Shown one piece after another: positions 41,540 through 52,833 of a stretch of DNA of 64,000 nt. A program made the position numbers and the translations under genes. This DNA comes from Chrysaora quinquecirrha (taxonomy: Eukaryota; Cnidaria; Scyphozoa; Semaeostomeae; Pelagiidae), in assembly GCA_014526335.1 (NCBI GenBank), contig JACTAT010000341.1:62001-126000 (forward strand), written 5' to 3'. Below the pieces are notes generated by a model. That model did not search any database, was not told the origin of the DNA, and saw only the letters and a program-made list of their open reading frames with translations. The first letter of the stretch is position 1, and each line of letters starts with the position of its first letter.

Positions 41540-43852
41540 GTGTTCCCCCCATGGGAAATACTCTGTTTCGACTTGACTGTTAAATTACCAATGGCACCAA
41601 GGGGATTTCAGTATATTTTCACAGATTACTTCACGAAATGGATTGAAGCATTCCCAATAAAGTCCAAGGACGCAAGTGAGGTTGCTCAGTGTTTGCGGTG
41701 TATATTTTATTGACATGGTGCACTGGAAACTATAATAACTGACAATGGAAAAGAGTTTGTTAATGAGGTTGGGATCTCTCCTTATTCTCTCTATGTTAAA
41801 ATGTTCTCGTCTTCCCAGCAGAAAGTTGTGTGATAATTTCTCTACTTAAATCTTTTAGATGAGTAAAGATTTTTACAAACAATTTGGTGTAAAACCACCA
41901 TACCATATCACCGGCAAACCAATCAACTCGATGAGAAGAGGAATCACACAATCAAGAGGTACGCAACCTTATTGACCAATGCCGCATTAAACCAATGATT
42001 AAGTTACTTTCAATCTGTACTCTTGAAATTGCTCTTGAAATTGTTTTTTTTCGGCCTTTTTTGCACTGGGTACATCCTCTGAAAAAACAGTTTCAAAATA
42101 ATAGGAATATATGAACCTAGCTACACAATTTTCAATCGAAACCTCATGACAAGTAAAGGGTAAATTTTAGGACTTTTATCGTAAAATCCTCTGGCTTTTA
42201 TGTAGGTTTTGCTTTTAGAAAAAAACCATTCCACTCAACTTCAATTTTTAAAAAAAGGAAAGCGTTGTACTTCAGATTCACCACCTTTTCCAAGCCCTAC
42301 CAATATTTAATTTTTTGGAGGTGTTGACCAAGGGTCTTCGGCCTTGCTTGAGTTGAAGTTCTAATTCAATGCAGCATGTGTCAACAGTTTCGGCAATCAT
42401 TGAAGATATAAATGTAGTAGATGGCAACATACATTCCATGGCCGACATAATGCTCTATGTAAGACTGTAATTTTAAGCTTCAGGTATACATGGTTTCAGG
42501 CTAGATGGAGAGATGAGAAATGATCCTTTTTTGTTTTGTAAATAGGTTCGACAAAGATTTCAATGTAATAGTTATGGGGTATAGAAGCCCACTGGACAGA
42601 GACAATACTTTTCATTTTATTTTCGTTTCAAATGTTCTTACCTTAAGTAGTGTTGAAATTTACTTGTTAACGAGCATAAAGATGACTGGGATGTCTACGT
42701 GGATCCAGTTCTGTTTTCCCTTTGCCCAACTGTACAGAACACGACAAAGCACTTGCTAATCTGTCTTCTGTACAACAGAGACGCACGCCTTCAAGCTCAT
42801 TTTGTCTGAACACTCATATGACTGGGCGGGGGTGAGTGAAGCCATTTAGTTAGCAAATTTGTTAATAAGATTCATATCTTACTGGAGCTCTTCTCATAGA
42901 AATTTTGCTTCATTCTCTAAAGCAAACCGCGTGCAATAAGCAAGCAGAAAAAAATTCAACATGTTGCATTTTAAAGCAAGCCTAGTACGATTCTCAACAT
43001 ATTGCAATACGTATTTCAATTTAACATATTTATTAAAGCTTGCCTTGCCCCGTGGCTAAATTGATTCCTGATTACTAGCTTTCTCAGCCAATTACTACAA
43101 TCTTGGACAAAATATTTGGAACAAGGCATTTTCTCCAAGGAGTATGGCCTATTCCATTGATTTTCTATTTCCATAACTCCATTTCTTCCCCATTTTACAC
43201 CCAAAACAATGTTGGTAGTAGAGCAAGACAACCTTTGTACGGAACAACATTGTAACAGGGGAGAGGGAGGAATCAATAGATAATAGCGAAACTATTATGG
43301 CCATTCCAATATATTTGTCCAAGATTGTAGTTACATTACCTGATTACTAGCTAACTCAATCTCCGTGTGCAACGACTGAAATTACGGTCGTTTTAGGAGA
43401 GGTAATTGAGCAAATTTTGCTCCTAAAATCACGAATAATGGAAGAAAGAGACAAAGAAATCTGCGATAATAAACATCCAAAATATCTACGGCAACAAGAT
43501 GCAAGTAAATCACAAAAAGGAAATTACTTGATTAATGCTTCCTTAAACTTTGACTTGAATACTTTCACTTTTTCTCCAATTTAACCACATTCATTCTCGA
43601 TTTCTTGCATTATAGATGGAAATTTTGTTACCAGAACCATCAACATACTTGCAATATGTAGAGCAAATAGGCACCGAATTCAAGCAAGGACATATTAAAG
43701 TATTGTCGAATATTGATAAAGCCCAAGAGAAACAGAAAGAGGCATACAAGAAGCACAAATCTGGACAGGGAGACAAATTTAATTTCGAGAAGGGCAGCTT
43801 GTCCTATTGTATCAAAGCCATAAGAGAACCCATAGTCTGGAAACAAAAATAG
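41540..43852 (+). pseudogene. Ginger/KRBA2-like integrase, multi-exon relic
   Basis: Exon A (41540-41767) follows a ttcagcacag acceptor and reads PPWEILCFDLTVKLPMAPRG, FTDYFTKWIEAFPIKSKDAS, an in-frame TGA (41711-41713) where relatives have a residue before HG, then ALETIITDNGKEFVNE. Exon B (41859-41958) reads SKDFYKQFGVKPPYH; one small indel shifts the frame before QTNQLDEKRNHTIK, which carries the Glu region. It ends before gtacgc. A last piece (about 43614-43852) reads LSNIDKAQEKQKEAYKKH, matching the C-terminal part of these proteins. The Gypsy-like integrase with DNGKEFVNE in an intron-containing gene fits Ginger transposons or their KRBA2/GIN1-like derivatives. The middle exons are not clear. 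Confidence 0.68.
41990..43612. other. unassigned stretch inside the integrase relic
   Basis: Probably intron sequence plus unrecognised decayed exons. Open frames such as 42520-42759 show no integrase motif. Confidence 0.35.
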
Positions 43853-44002
43853 CTTATTGTTATAACTTATTGTGTGAATTTTATTGGGGCCCAGTTCACC
43901 TGAGAGTGCATCAATCCGAAACAAAAGTGAGAAGATCAAGCAAAATCATGATGAAAGCGCTGATTTTTGGTTTCATCTCATAATTCGTGTTATTTTTTTC
44001 CA

Positions 44003-44234
44003 ATGCCCGGTGCAAACTGCTCGATTTTGAACTGCAGCGCTTCTAGACTGCACAAAGGAATTGGAATCTTCAAAGTTCCGGGTGGAGATGATGAATTTAG
44101 TACTAAATGGAGAGAGGAGTTGATCAACATTGTTATCAGAGACCGAGTGATTGACAAACATTTGAGGACACAGATACAAAACCGAACTATTCGCATTTGT
44201 GAAGTTCACTTTACTCCAGATAAAATTAACCAAC
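44003..44234 (+). CDS. THAP zinc-finger exon
   Basis: Starts MPGANCSILNCSASRLHKGI (ATG 44003) and continues IFKVPGGDDEFSTKWREELI, then IQNRTIRICEVHFTPDKIN. The pattern C-x4-C, a central Trp and C-x2-H (CEVH) with a following Phe fits the THAP DNA-binding domain, found at the N-terminus of P-element-like and Kolobok-like transposases and of host regulators. The exon ends with a strong donor (AAC/gtaagt at 44235). No stop or shift within the domain. No downstream exon recognised before the repeat block at 44.6 kb, so this is likely the first exon of a truncated gene or transposon. Confidence 0.75.
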
Positions 44235-44639
44235 GTAAGTGCCAACTGATTAAAATACATTCGATAGAGAAAAAAATTTTATTAGAAAGTTATCAAAATG
44301 CTTTTAACATAAATTGTATTATTCCAGCAACATGATAATGGGCCTAAATAATTTTCGTTTTGTTTATCTATATTTTTGGACAACAAGAGAAAGACACTGA
44401 AACCCGGAGTCTAGAAAAAGTAAAATTTTAGAAAAAGTAAACAATTATGAGTTCATATTTTCGCAAATGAATGGGGAATAGTAAAGTAGAAATTTAAGAA
44501 AAGGGAAACAATTTGGAGTTCCTATTTTCGCATATGCTGACCTCGTTGTTTCCAAACAGTTAGACAAACACGCCGCGCTAAGCAAAGTGTTGATTTTACT
44601 GGAGGATTAAATTAGAACTACACATATACGAAATGGAAT
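44235..44639. other. unassigned stretch with a partial tRNA-derived repeat
   Basis: 44540-44600 repeats, with changes, the sequence at 44770-44825 (TGTTTCCAAACAGTT...GACAAACACGCC), so the tRNA-like element downstream was duplicated. Confidence 0.5.
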
Positions 44640-44750
44640 GATTTTTAGTGTTCTTTTGGTGAAGAAAATTATAGGAAACAATTGCCCCTCCTTTGTACAG
44701 AATTTTTTGTCAATCAAAGAAATAGAGACAAATAAAAATGAACCATACTC

Positions 44751-44822
44751 TCTTGAGGGGAATCGATCCCCTGACCTCGCTGTTTCCAAACAGTTGGACA
44801 AACACGCCACGCTAATCAAAGT
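44751..44822 (-). other. tRNA-derived sequence with consensus-like B box
   Basis: On the minus strand GGGGATCGATTCCCC forms a T-arm-like hairpin with a B box (44755-44770), preceded by CTGTTTGGAAACAG, an anticodon-arm-like hairpin. The A-box side is weak. Probably a SINE head or tRNA pseudogene. Confidence 0.42.
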
Positions 44823-45234
44823 GTTCAGGTGTGAAGAAAAACGGATTAATCCTGCAGCGAACACCTTGTTCTTTTGTTTTTGGTGGCACCAGGCTGCCCA
44901 GATCAAAGAAGGGTTAGCCCCGATTACCCCAGAAACGATAGCAGAAACGGGAAAATCAAGGTGCCATAGCAAAACTACCCCATGGGCGGCAGGGGAAAGT
45001 GCAAGAGCGAGCACTGGATCTTGAAGACCCTAGGAGGTTGAACTCCCACAAAGTCGGTCTCCATGACTACTCCCGCTTTAGTATATAAGACTAGCTCTTG
45101 CCCGTCCAAGACCACCGGCTCATGAAGACCACTGCTTCACAAAAACCTCCGCCTTATAAGGTTAGTGCATTAAAATTATTGAGAGAAGTCATTCCAATGT
45201 CCAGATGTAACCTCTACTTAGTTCCTCAAATTGC

Positions 45235-45843
45235 AAGGTCCTTGTTCTTGTTTTTGTCCAGGTTCCTGTCCCCTTTTGCCACTTAAGGTTCTGTTCCTTG
45301 GCCTAAATCGTGGGTCCTTTAATGGGTCCTGATCCTGTTCCCAGGGTCCCTCTCAAGGCAAAGGTCCTGTTCCCCAGCCCCATGAAAGGTTCTCTCATCT
45401 GGCCGTTCAGGGTCCTGCTTCCTTGTCCCACTTAAATTCCTGTTCCCTGTTCTTATTTCAGGGTCCTGTTCCCTTTTGCCACTAAAGGTTCTTTTCCTTG
45501 GCCTAAGTCCAGGGTCCTTAAGTCTTGATAATGGGTCCTGATCGTATTCCCAGGGTCCCTCTCCAGTCAAAGGTCCTGTTCCTCAGTCTCACTTAATGTT
45601 CTGTTATTTGATCTAAGTGCAGGATCCTGCTTCCTGTTCCCACTTACAGTCCTGTTCCCTGATCTTAGTCCAGGGTACTTAGTCCACTATAATGTTCCTT
45701 AGTCCTTAATTTATTCATTGTGGTTGGTCCATTCCTTCAGTTTTATTCCTGTGTTCTTCCTGTTGTTTCCTAGTCCCGGTCATGGTCCTGGTCCATGGTG
45801 TTAGTCCAAGGTCCTTTGCCTGTTCTCAAGTTTCGTTCCTCGA
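45235..45843. repeat. GGTCCTG-rich degenerate minisatellite, block 1
   Basis: A dense series of GGTCCTGTTCC, TTAGTCCAGGGTCC and TTAAGGTTCTGTTCC words at irregular spacing of about 25-60 bases. The minus-strand translation is Asp/Pro/Gly-rich repeat peptide without family. Confidence 0.88.
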
Positions 45844-46330
45844 TATAACGATATATAATAGGGTTGAGAAGATAAAAGTATTTAGCCTTTATTACAAAAA
45901 TAGCTATATTGACAATTTCCGCAAACACAAGGCAAAGAAAACGGGCCTAGCGCCCTAGTCTAGCTAGACTAGACTACGTAAAATAGGCAAAAAAACCACT
46001 CGCATAAACTTGTTTGCTGCATTAATGTTAATGTTTAGTCCAGTACGCTTTCCTTCCATTATTCTCTTATAATTACTTGAAATATATTTTCATAACAAAA
46101 TGTACTTACCGTTTGAGCATTTAAGATTTTTATCTATTTCGGCTGGCTACTGCTGTGCTGCTGCCACACCATCACAGTGAAAAATAAAATCTCGAGATTT
46201 AGAGCCATAATGAAAACGAGGCAACGGCTGTTTTTGGGGCCAGTTTTTTGTCTGGAAAGTGATGAGTCCTAGTTTGAGCGGTTTTCAGTTCGGTTGTCAG
46301 CCGTTAGCGATAACTAGGACTCGTGTAATA
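45844..46330. other. non-repeated island within the repeat complex
   Basis: Sequence between the end of GGTCCTG block 1 and the next module B; not seen in the other units. No gene recognised. It may be an insertion into one unit. Confidence 0.5.
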
Positions 46331-47199
46331 AGTCTAAATTCAAATACCAAAAAATCTTAGCATTTACATGTTTGTTCATTGAAATCCAGAAACTAAATTA
46401 TATCCTCAGCACAGTATAAAGCAAACTTCCAAAGCACCCTTGTGCTTGTATTTGCATTAGAAATTTCAGCAAACCGAAAACGAAACCCATCAAAGCAAAA
46501 CTATATTTTCCTCTTAGGCGGAAGTCATGCCAAGGGTCACGGTCACGCACAGTAGGCTTGCTTTGTTTCACAACATTTAATCGAACAAACCAAAGAATTT
46601 AGCAGTGAAAAGAAACACAAAGAAATTATCTTCACCCAGCAGCACAGAAAACCAAAACACGTTATTTCAGCTCGAAAACAGTTAAATTAATTCCAATTTT
46701 TAATCATTTAGTAAGAACAAAGTGTTCCTAAACAAAAGCACGAAAATTCAAAACGAATTTTGGCACGAGTTTAGTATAAACCTGCAAGTAAAATTATGGC
46801 CTGCCAGGTGATTGTTGTTCAACTTGGACTGGCACCAGTGACGCACGTGAAAGGAGGGTAAGCCCCAATTACCCCGGAAATGACGGCAGATTTGGAAAAG
46901 ACGAAGGGCGATGTCTCGCCTACCCCACGGACGGCAGAGCAGAGAGCAAGCGGGAAAGGCGTACGACCTGTGACGTCGGAGGAGTGACTCGCACAAAATC
47001 AGTTGCCACGACCACTCCTGTTTTAAGATAGTAGACTAGCTCTTGCCCGTCTAAGACCACCGCCTCATGAGGACCACCGCTTCATGAGAACCTCCGCCTC
47101 ATGAGAACCTCCGCCTTATAAAGTTAGCGCTGTCAAGTTATTGACAGAAGTTATTCCATTTTCCAGATGTAACCTCTACTTAATTCCTTAATTTATTCC

Positions 47200-48020
47200 T
47201 AGGTCCTTTTTCTTGTTTTAGTCCACGTTTCTGTTACCTTTTACCACTTAAGGTTCTGTTCCTTGGCCTAAATCACTGATCCTATAATGGGTCCTGATCC
47301 TGTTCCCAGGGTCCCTCTCAAATGAAAGGTCCTGTTCCCCAGCCCCACTAAAGGTTGTCTTGTTTGGCCCTAGTCCAAGGTCCTGCTTCCTGGTCCCACT
47401 TAAATTCCTGTTCCTTGTCCTTAGTCCAGGGTCCTGTTCCCTGTTGCCACCTAAGGTTATGTTCCTTGGCCTAAGGCCAGGGTCATTAATTCTTGATAAT
47501 GGGTCCTGATCGTGTTCCCAGGGTCCCTCTGAAGTCAAATTTCCTGTTCCCCAGCTCCACTAAAGGTTCTCTTGTTTGGCCTTAGTCCAGGGTCCTGCTT
47601 CCTGGTCCCACTTAAAGTCCTGTTCCTTGTCCTTAGTCCGGTCCTGTTCTCTTTTGCCACTTAAGGTTCTGTTCGTTGCCCTAAGTCCAGGGTCCTTAAG
47701 TCTTGATAATGGGTCCTGATCGTATTCCCAGGGTCCCTCTCCAGTCAAAGGTCCTGTTCCCCAGTCCCACTTAATGTTCTGTTATTTAGTCTTAGTCCAG
47801 GGTGCTGCTTCCTGCTCCAACTTAAAGTCCTGTTCCATTATCTTAGTCCAGGGTACTTAGTCCACTATAATGTTCCTTAGTCCTGAAATTATTCATTGTG
47901 GTTGGTCCATTCCTTCAGTTTCATTCCTGTGTCCTTCCTGTTGTTTCCTAGTCCCAGTGAAGGTCCTGGTCCATGGTGTTAGTCCAAGGTCCTTTGCCGA
48001 TTCTCAAGTTCCGTTCCTCG
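47200..48020. repeat. GGTCCTG-rich degenerate minisatellite, block 2
   Basis: Same words as block 1 with an internal duplication: the pair 'TTGATAATGGGTCCTGATCG' occurs near 47495 and 47704. Ends in the shared 'CCATGGTGTTAGTCCAAGG' segment (about 47970), also found at 45795, 53030 and 55280. Confidence 0.88.
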
Positions 48021-49579
48021 GTGTGGTCGTTCGAGCAGTTCGTTGGTCCAGGTTTTGATAGCATCATTCTTCCTCTCTGGGTTTGAATGGGCTTTGTTAA
48101 CCATGAAATGCACTTTCATGTTTTCAATAACCTTTTGAAATAAGGTAATGGCATAGACGACCGTTAGAAAAGTCTTTGCACAAAGCAATATATCCCACAA
48201 GAATGAACATGAATACATTTAAAAATTTGTTATGTGTCTGTAAATGTCTTTAGTTGTTCAATCTCAATGCGGAGGGGTGATTCACTGCTTGGAAATCTCG
48301 TACACTTTAACTGGAAATACGGTTGTTTTCATGAAAATCCTTGGAAAATCATATTGTTTTCATAGAAATTTCCTACGCGTTTTTGAAATGCCCCTCGCTC
48401 AACGCGATGATACCATGAAGAGAGAATGCTGCTTGACTGAACTAAGATGTAAACAATGTCAACTCGAACCGAAACAAAATTGTGATCCCTACACACAGGA
48501 ACTCGAACTTGTGTTGAACTTGAGAACGGCTCAATTTGAATACCAAAAAATTGTCAGGTTAGATTATTGAAATTTGGAAATAAAATTTAGGACTACAGCG
48601 CCGTAAAAAGCAAACTTCTAAAGCACCCTTTTAGTTGCATTAAATATTTCGGAAATGTATTATTGATTCTGGTGATTCTTAACGTTGATACGACTTTCGC
48701 CTTATAAACTTAGTGAGGTAAAAATCGAAAAGACTTCCATAAAAAAGAAACTATAGTTGCCTCGGAAGAGGGGAAAGACCCCTAGGCACTGAGAAATTCA
48801 AGCTGGTATTGAGCTTGAAAACGGTACAATTTAAATACCAAAAAAAAAAACGTACCATTTTCATGTTTGTTCATTGAAATCCAGAAACTAAATTATATCT
48901 CCAGCACGGTATAAAGCAAACTTCCAAAGCACACTTCTATTTGCATTAGAAATTTCAGAAAACTGAAAACGAAACCCGTCAAAACAAAACTATATTTTCC
49001 TCTTAGGCGGAAGTCGTGCCAAGGGTCACGGTCACGCACAGTAGGCTTGCTTTGTTTCACAAAGTTTAATCGAGCTGTCAACAAACCAAAGAATTAAGCA
49101 GTGAAAAGAAACACAAAGAGATTAGCTTCGCCCGGCAGCACAGAAAACCAAAACACGGTTATTTCAGCCAGAAAACAGTTAAATTAATTCCAATTTTTAA
49201 TCATTTCGTAAGAAAAGTGTGTTCCTAAACGAAAACACGAAAAATCGAAACGAATTTCGGCGGGAGTTTAGTTGAAACCTGCAAGTAAAATTTCGGCCTG
49301 CCGGGCGATTGTTGTTCAATTTCGACTGGCGCCAGTGACGCACATGAAAGGAGGGTTAGCCCCAATTACCCCCGAGACGACGGCAGATTTGGAAAAAACG
49401 AAGGGCGATGGCTCGCCTACCCCACGGGCGGCAGAGAAGAGAGCAAGCGGGAAAGGCGTACGACGTGCGACGTCGGAGGAGTGAGTCGCACAAAATCGGT
49501 TGCCATGACCACTCCTGTTTTAAGATAGTAGACTAGCCCTTGCCCGTGTAAGACCACCACCTCCGATGAACTCCGCCAA

Positions 49580-49935
49580 TAACAAATCTTGATCTAAATC
49601 TTAATGTTAGTCTAGTCTTAATCTTAGTCTTCAACTTGAATGAAATCTTAATCTTAACTTCTACCTGAATTGGAATCTTAACATTAATTTTAATCTAAAT
49701 GTTAATTTTAATCAGAATCTAAATCTCAATTTTAATCTTAATGTTACTCTTAATCTTAATGTTAATGTTAATCTTAGCCTTCGTAAATGTTGAACTCCAT
49801 CTTAATATTAGTCTTAGTCTGTGTAAGTCTTGGTCTAAGTATCAGTCTTTCATTTCTGAACTTAAACTTAAAGTTATTCTTAATTTGTAAGCTGAGGCTC
49901 ATTTTCAAATCAGTCTTAATCTGAACCTTTATGTT
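49580..49935. repeat. TTAATCT-type degenerate hexamer repeat, block 1
   Basis: Repeated TCTTAATCTTAATGTTAGTC-like words, a diverged 6-bp periodicity. Follows a module-A copy where others have the GGTCCTG block. Confidence 0.88.
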
Positions 49936-50223
49936 AATCCTGATGTAAATCTGAAATAACATTGAAATTAAAATTAATATAAATGTTGTTGTTTATCACC
50001 ACATTCAATAATTTCAATCTCAAACTTTATCATAATCTGAGTTTATCTTCATACTCTTAGATGCCCATTTACTAACTTTGATTTTTCCCCCAACCCCCGG
50101 ACCTTATTAGGATCCCAAATTTATTAATTTTGGAAAAAATGATTTCGCTGGTGAAAGGGTTAAACTACGTTTATAAATTTTCCCCCAGCCTGGGACCTTA
50201 AAAGGAAGACCACTTGCTTATAT

Positions 50224-50641
50224 TAAATTTTTGAACCCCCCCCCCATTTATTTGGACCCCCGTTTATTTTGAACCTAAGATTATTGGCGTTAATGTTGAT
50301 ATTAGTAAAAGTGAAATTAATCTTTAATTTAAAATAAATTCTAATATTATTCTAAATTCTTCAGCTGCAATAAAACTTTAAATTGATATCAAAGATGAAA
50401 TTAGAATGGAAATAAAAACGAAATGGAAATGTAAATTTTTGAACCCCCCCCATTTATTTGGACCCCCATTTATTTTGAACCTAAGATTATTGACGTTAAT
50501 GTTAATATTAGTAAGAGTTAAATTAATCTTTAATTTAAAATAAATTCTAATATTATTCTTAATTCTTCAGTTGCAATAAAACTTGAAATTGAAATCAAAG
50601 ATGGAAGAAGAATTGAAATAAAAACGAAATGGAAATGAAAT
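50224..50641. repeat. 208-bp tandem duplication
   Basis: Two adjacent copies (50224-50431 and 50432-50641) start TAAATTTTTGAACCCCCC and share nearly all bases. A third, diverged copy of the same segment lies near 52195-52380. Confidence 0.85.
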
Positions 50642-50812
50642 TTAGTGTCAAGAGATAAATTGAAAATAAATTTATAATTGAAAAGATTAAGAAAAAGTAG
50701 ATCTAAAGATTTGAGTCATTCCGAAAAGCATTCTAGTTTTGTCTAAGTGACTTTAAGACATTGAAAAAATTTTTGAACAATTTAGAACACAAAAACAAAA
50801 AACCAAAAGTTT

Positions 50813-50883
50813 GCCCTTAAGGGGATTTGATCTCCGCCCATTCTGGGTAGCAGGCGAGCACTTAACCACTCGGCTACACTGCC
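50813..50883 (-). other. class-II-like tRNA-derived sequence
   Basis: On the minus strand TAGCCGAGTGGTTAAGTGC is an A-box/D-arm of Leu/Ser-type tRNAs; the B-box region is AGATCAAATCCCC. Acceptor stems pair poorly. A T run follows on the minus strand. Likely a SINE head or pseudogene; a sibling is at 52485-52556. Confidence 0.5.
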
Positions 50884-51074
50884 TTTTTTCCTAGTTCAGG
50901 ATAATCTCTTAGTTGTCCTAATATTCATGAAGGGAACAACAAAACACGTTAAAAAATAATGTGTAAAACAAACTAAAAAATTATACCCAAAGCAAATTTT
51001 AGTTCCCAGACATCTTGGCCTTTTGAAAACATTTCCAACACGAGAATAAGAGAAATAAAAAAATTCTTAATTCT

Positions 51075-51149
51075 CAGAGGGGAGTCGAACTCACGACTCC
51101 GCATCGCAGCTCAGGAGACAGGCCGCCTTACCGACCACTCCACCATGCC
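51075..51149 (-). other. class-II-like tRNA-derived sequence with good B box
   Basis: Minus strand: A-box region TGGAGTGGTCGGTAAGGCGG and B box GAGTTCGACTCCCC at tRNA-like distance, with a longer variable region. A diverged sibling is at 52754-52833. Confidence 0.52.
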
Positions 51150-51519
51150 TTGCTGCGTTTCAGTGATAATCCTACTACAGAAAACAATGGGGCAATGGTT
51201 AAAACAGGCACCAATGACGCAATTCAAAGAAGGATTAGCCCCAGTTACCCCAGAAGCGAGAGCAGTGGACAAAAAACGAAGGGGTGATGGCTCACCTACC
51301 CCACGGGCGGCAGAGCAGGGGGAAGGTCGGAAAATTGCACCACTGCCCACAGTGGCGGAGGGACTGTGACAAAATCGGTTTCCATGACTACTCCCATTTT
51401 AGTATAGAGAGACTAGCCCTTGCCCGTGTAAGACCACCGTCTCAGGACCACCACCGCATCCAATGAACTTTGCCAATAAGAGCTTACACCTAAAAGGCAC
51501 TGTGCATTGAGGTGGCTAT

Positions 51520-51915
51520 ATTTTCTGTTAATCTAAATCTTGATGTCAATCTTAATGTTAGTCTAGTCTTAATCTTAGTCTTCAAGGTAATTGGAATCTT
51601 AATCTTAACTTCTACCTGAATTGGAATGTGAACCTTAATGTTAATCTAAATGTTAATCTTAATCTTAATCTGAATCTGTATCTGAATCTAAATGTGAATC
51701 TAAATCTGAATCTTAATTCTAATCTTAATCTTAATCCTAAACTTAATTTTAATCTTAGTCTTAGTTAATCTTGAAGTCCATCTTAATATTAATGTTAGTC
51801 TTTGTTAGTCTTGGTCTTAGTATCAGTCTTTCATTTTGAACTTAAACTTAAAATTAATTTTCAAATGAGTCTTTATTTGAACCTTTATGTTAATCTTGAT
51901 GTAAATCTGAGATAA
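51520..51915. repeat. TTAATCT-type degenerate hexamer repeat, block 2
   Basis: Same 6-bp periodicity as at 49.6 kb, with a run of TCTGAATCTGTATC-like variants near 51665-51710. The two blocks and their flanks align, indicating copying of a unit of about 1.9 kb. Confidence 0.88.
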
Positions 51916-52484
51916 CGTTTAAACTTTAAATTAATGTTTGGGTTGTTCTTTATCACTACATGCAATAATGCCAATGTCAAACTTTGTCATCATCTTAATT
52001 TATCTTCATACTCTTAGATGCCAAATAAACTCCCCCAGTTTATTAATTTTGAGTTTTCCGCCACCCGCAGGGCCTTCTTAGGACCCCCAATTTATTAATT
52101 TTCGAAGAAACAATTTCACTTCTGAAATTATGAAACTATGTTTATTAATTTTCCCCAAACCCTGGAAGTTAAAAGGATCCCCTGTTTATTAAAATTTCGA
52201 AAGAAATTCCTAGCCCCCCCATCAATGAGGACACCCCGTTTATTTGGTACTTAAGAGTATTGGCCTTAATGTTAATATTAATGAAAGTGAAATTAGTCCT
52301 TCATTTAAAATAAATTTTAATATTATTCTAATTTCTTCAAGTGCAATAAAACTTAAAATATAAACTAAATGGAAATGAAAGTAAGTGTCAGAGATAAATT
52401 GAAAATAAATTTATAATTGAAAAGACATGAGAAAAAATAGATGTAAGAACTATTTAAATCACAAAAACCAAAACACCGAGAAAT

Positions 52485-52556
52485 TGCCCTTGAGGGGATT
52501 TGAAAACCAGCCACTCTGGGTAGCAGGCGAGCATTTAACCACTCGGCTACACAGCC
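52485..52556 (-). other. class-II-like tRNA-derived sequence
   Basis: Sibling of 50813-50883: minus-strand GTAGCCGAGTGGTTAAATGC with a decayed B box. Copied together with the flanking unit. Confidence 0.45.
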
Positions 52557-52753
52557 GTATTGCTTAATGGAGGATAATCTTCTAGTTGTCCTTGAATTCA
52601 TGGAAGGAACAACAAAACACGTCAAAAAATATGTCTAACAAACTTACAAATTACAGCAAAAGCAAATTTTAGTTACCAGACGTCTCCTTGGTCTTTTGTA
52701 AACATTTTCAACACGAAAATAACAGAAATAAAAGAATTTGAAAGGAAAACATT

Positions 52754-52833
52754 TGCCCCTGAGGGGAGTCAAACTCCCGACTCTGCATCGCAGCTCAAGA
52801 GACACGCCACCCTACCGAACATGCTACTGTGCC
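52754..52833 (-). other. tRNA-derived sequence, decayed
   Basis: Sibling of 51075-51149: minus-strand B box GAGTTTGACTCCCC is kept, the A-box half has changed. Confidence 0.42.

Noticed and set aside
45319..47748. Asp/Pro/Gly/Arg-rich minus-strand frames resembling a repeat protein
   Set aside because: They arise from the degenerate GGTCCTG minisatellite; frames shift between copies and no start, signal or domain is present.
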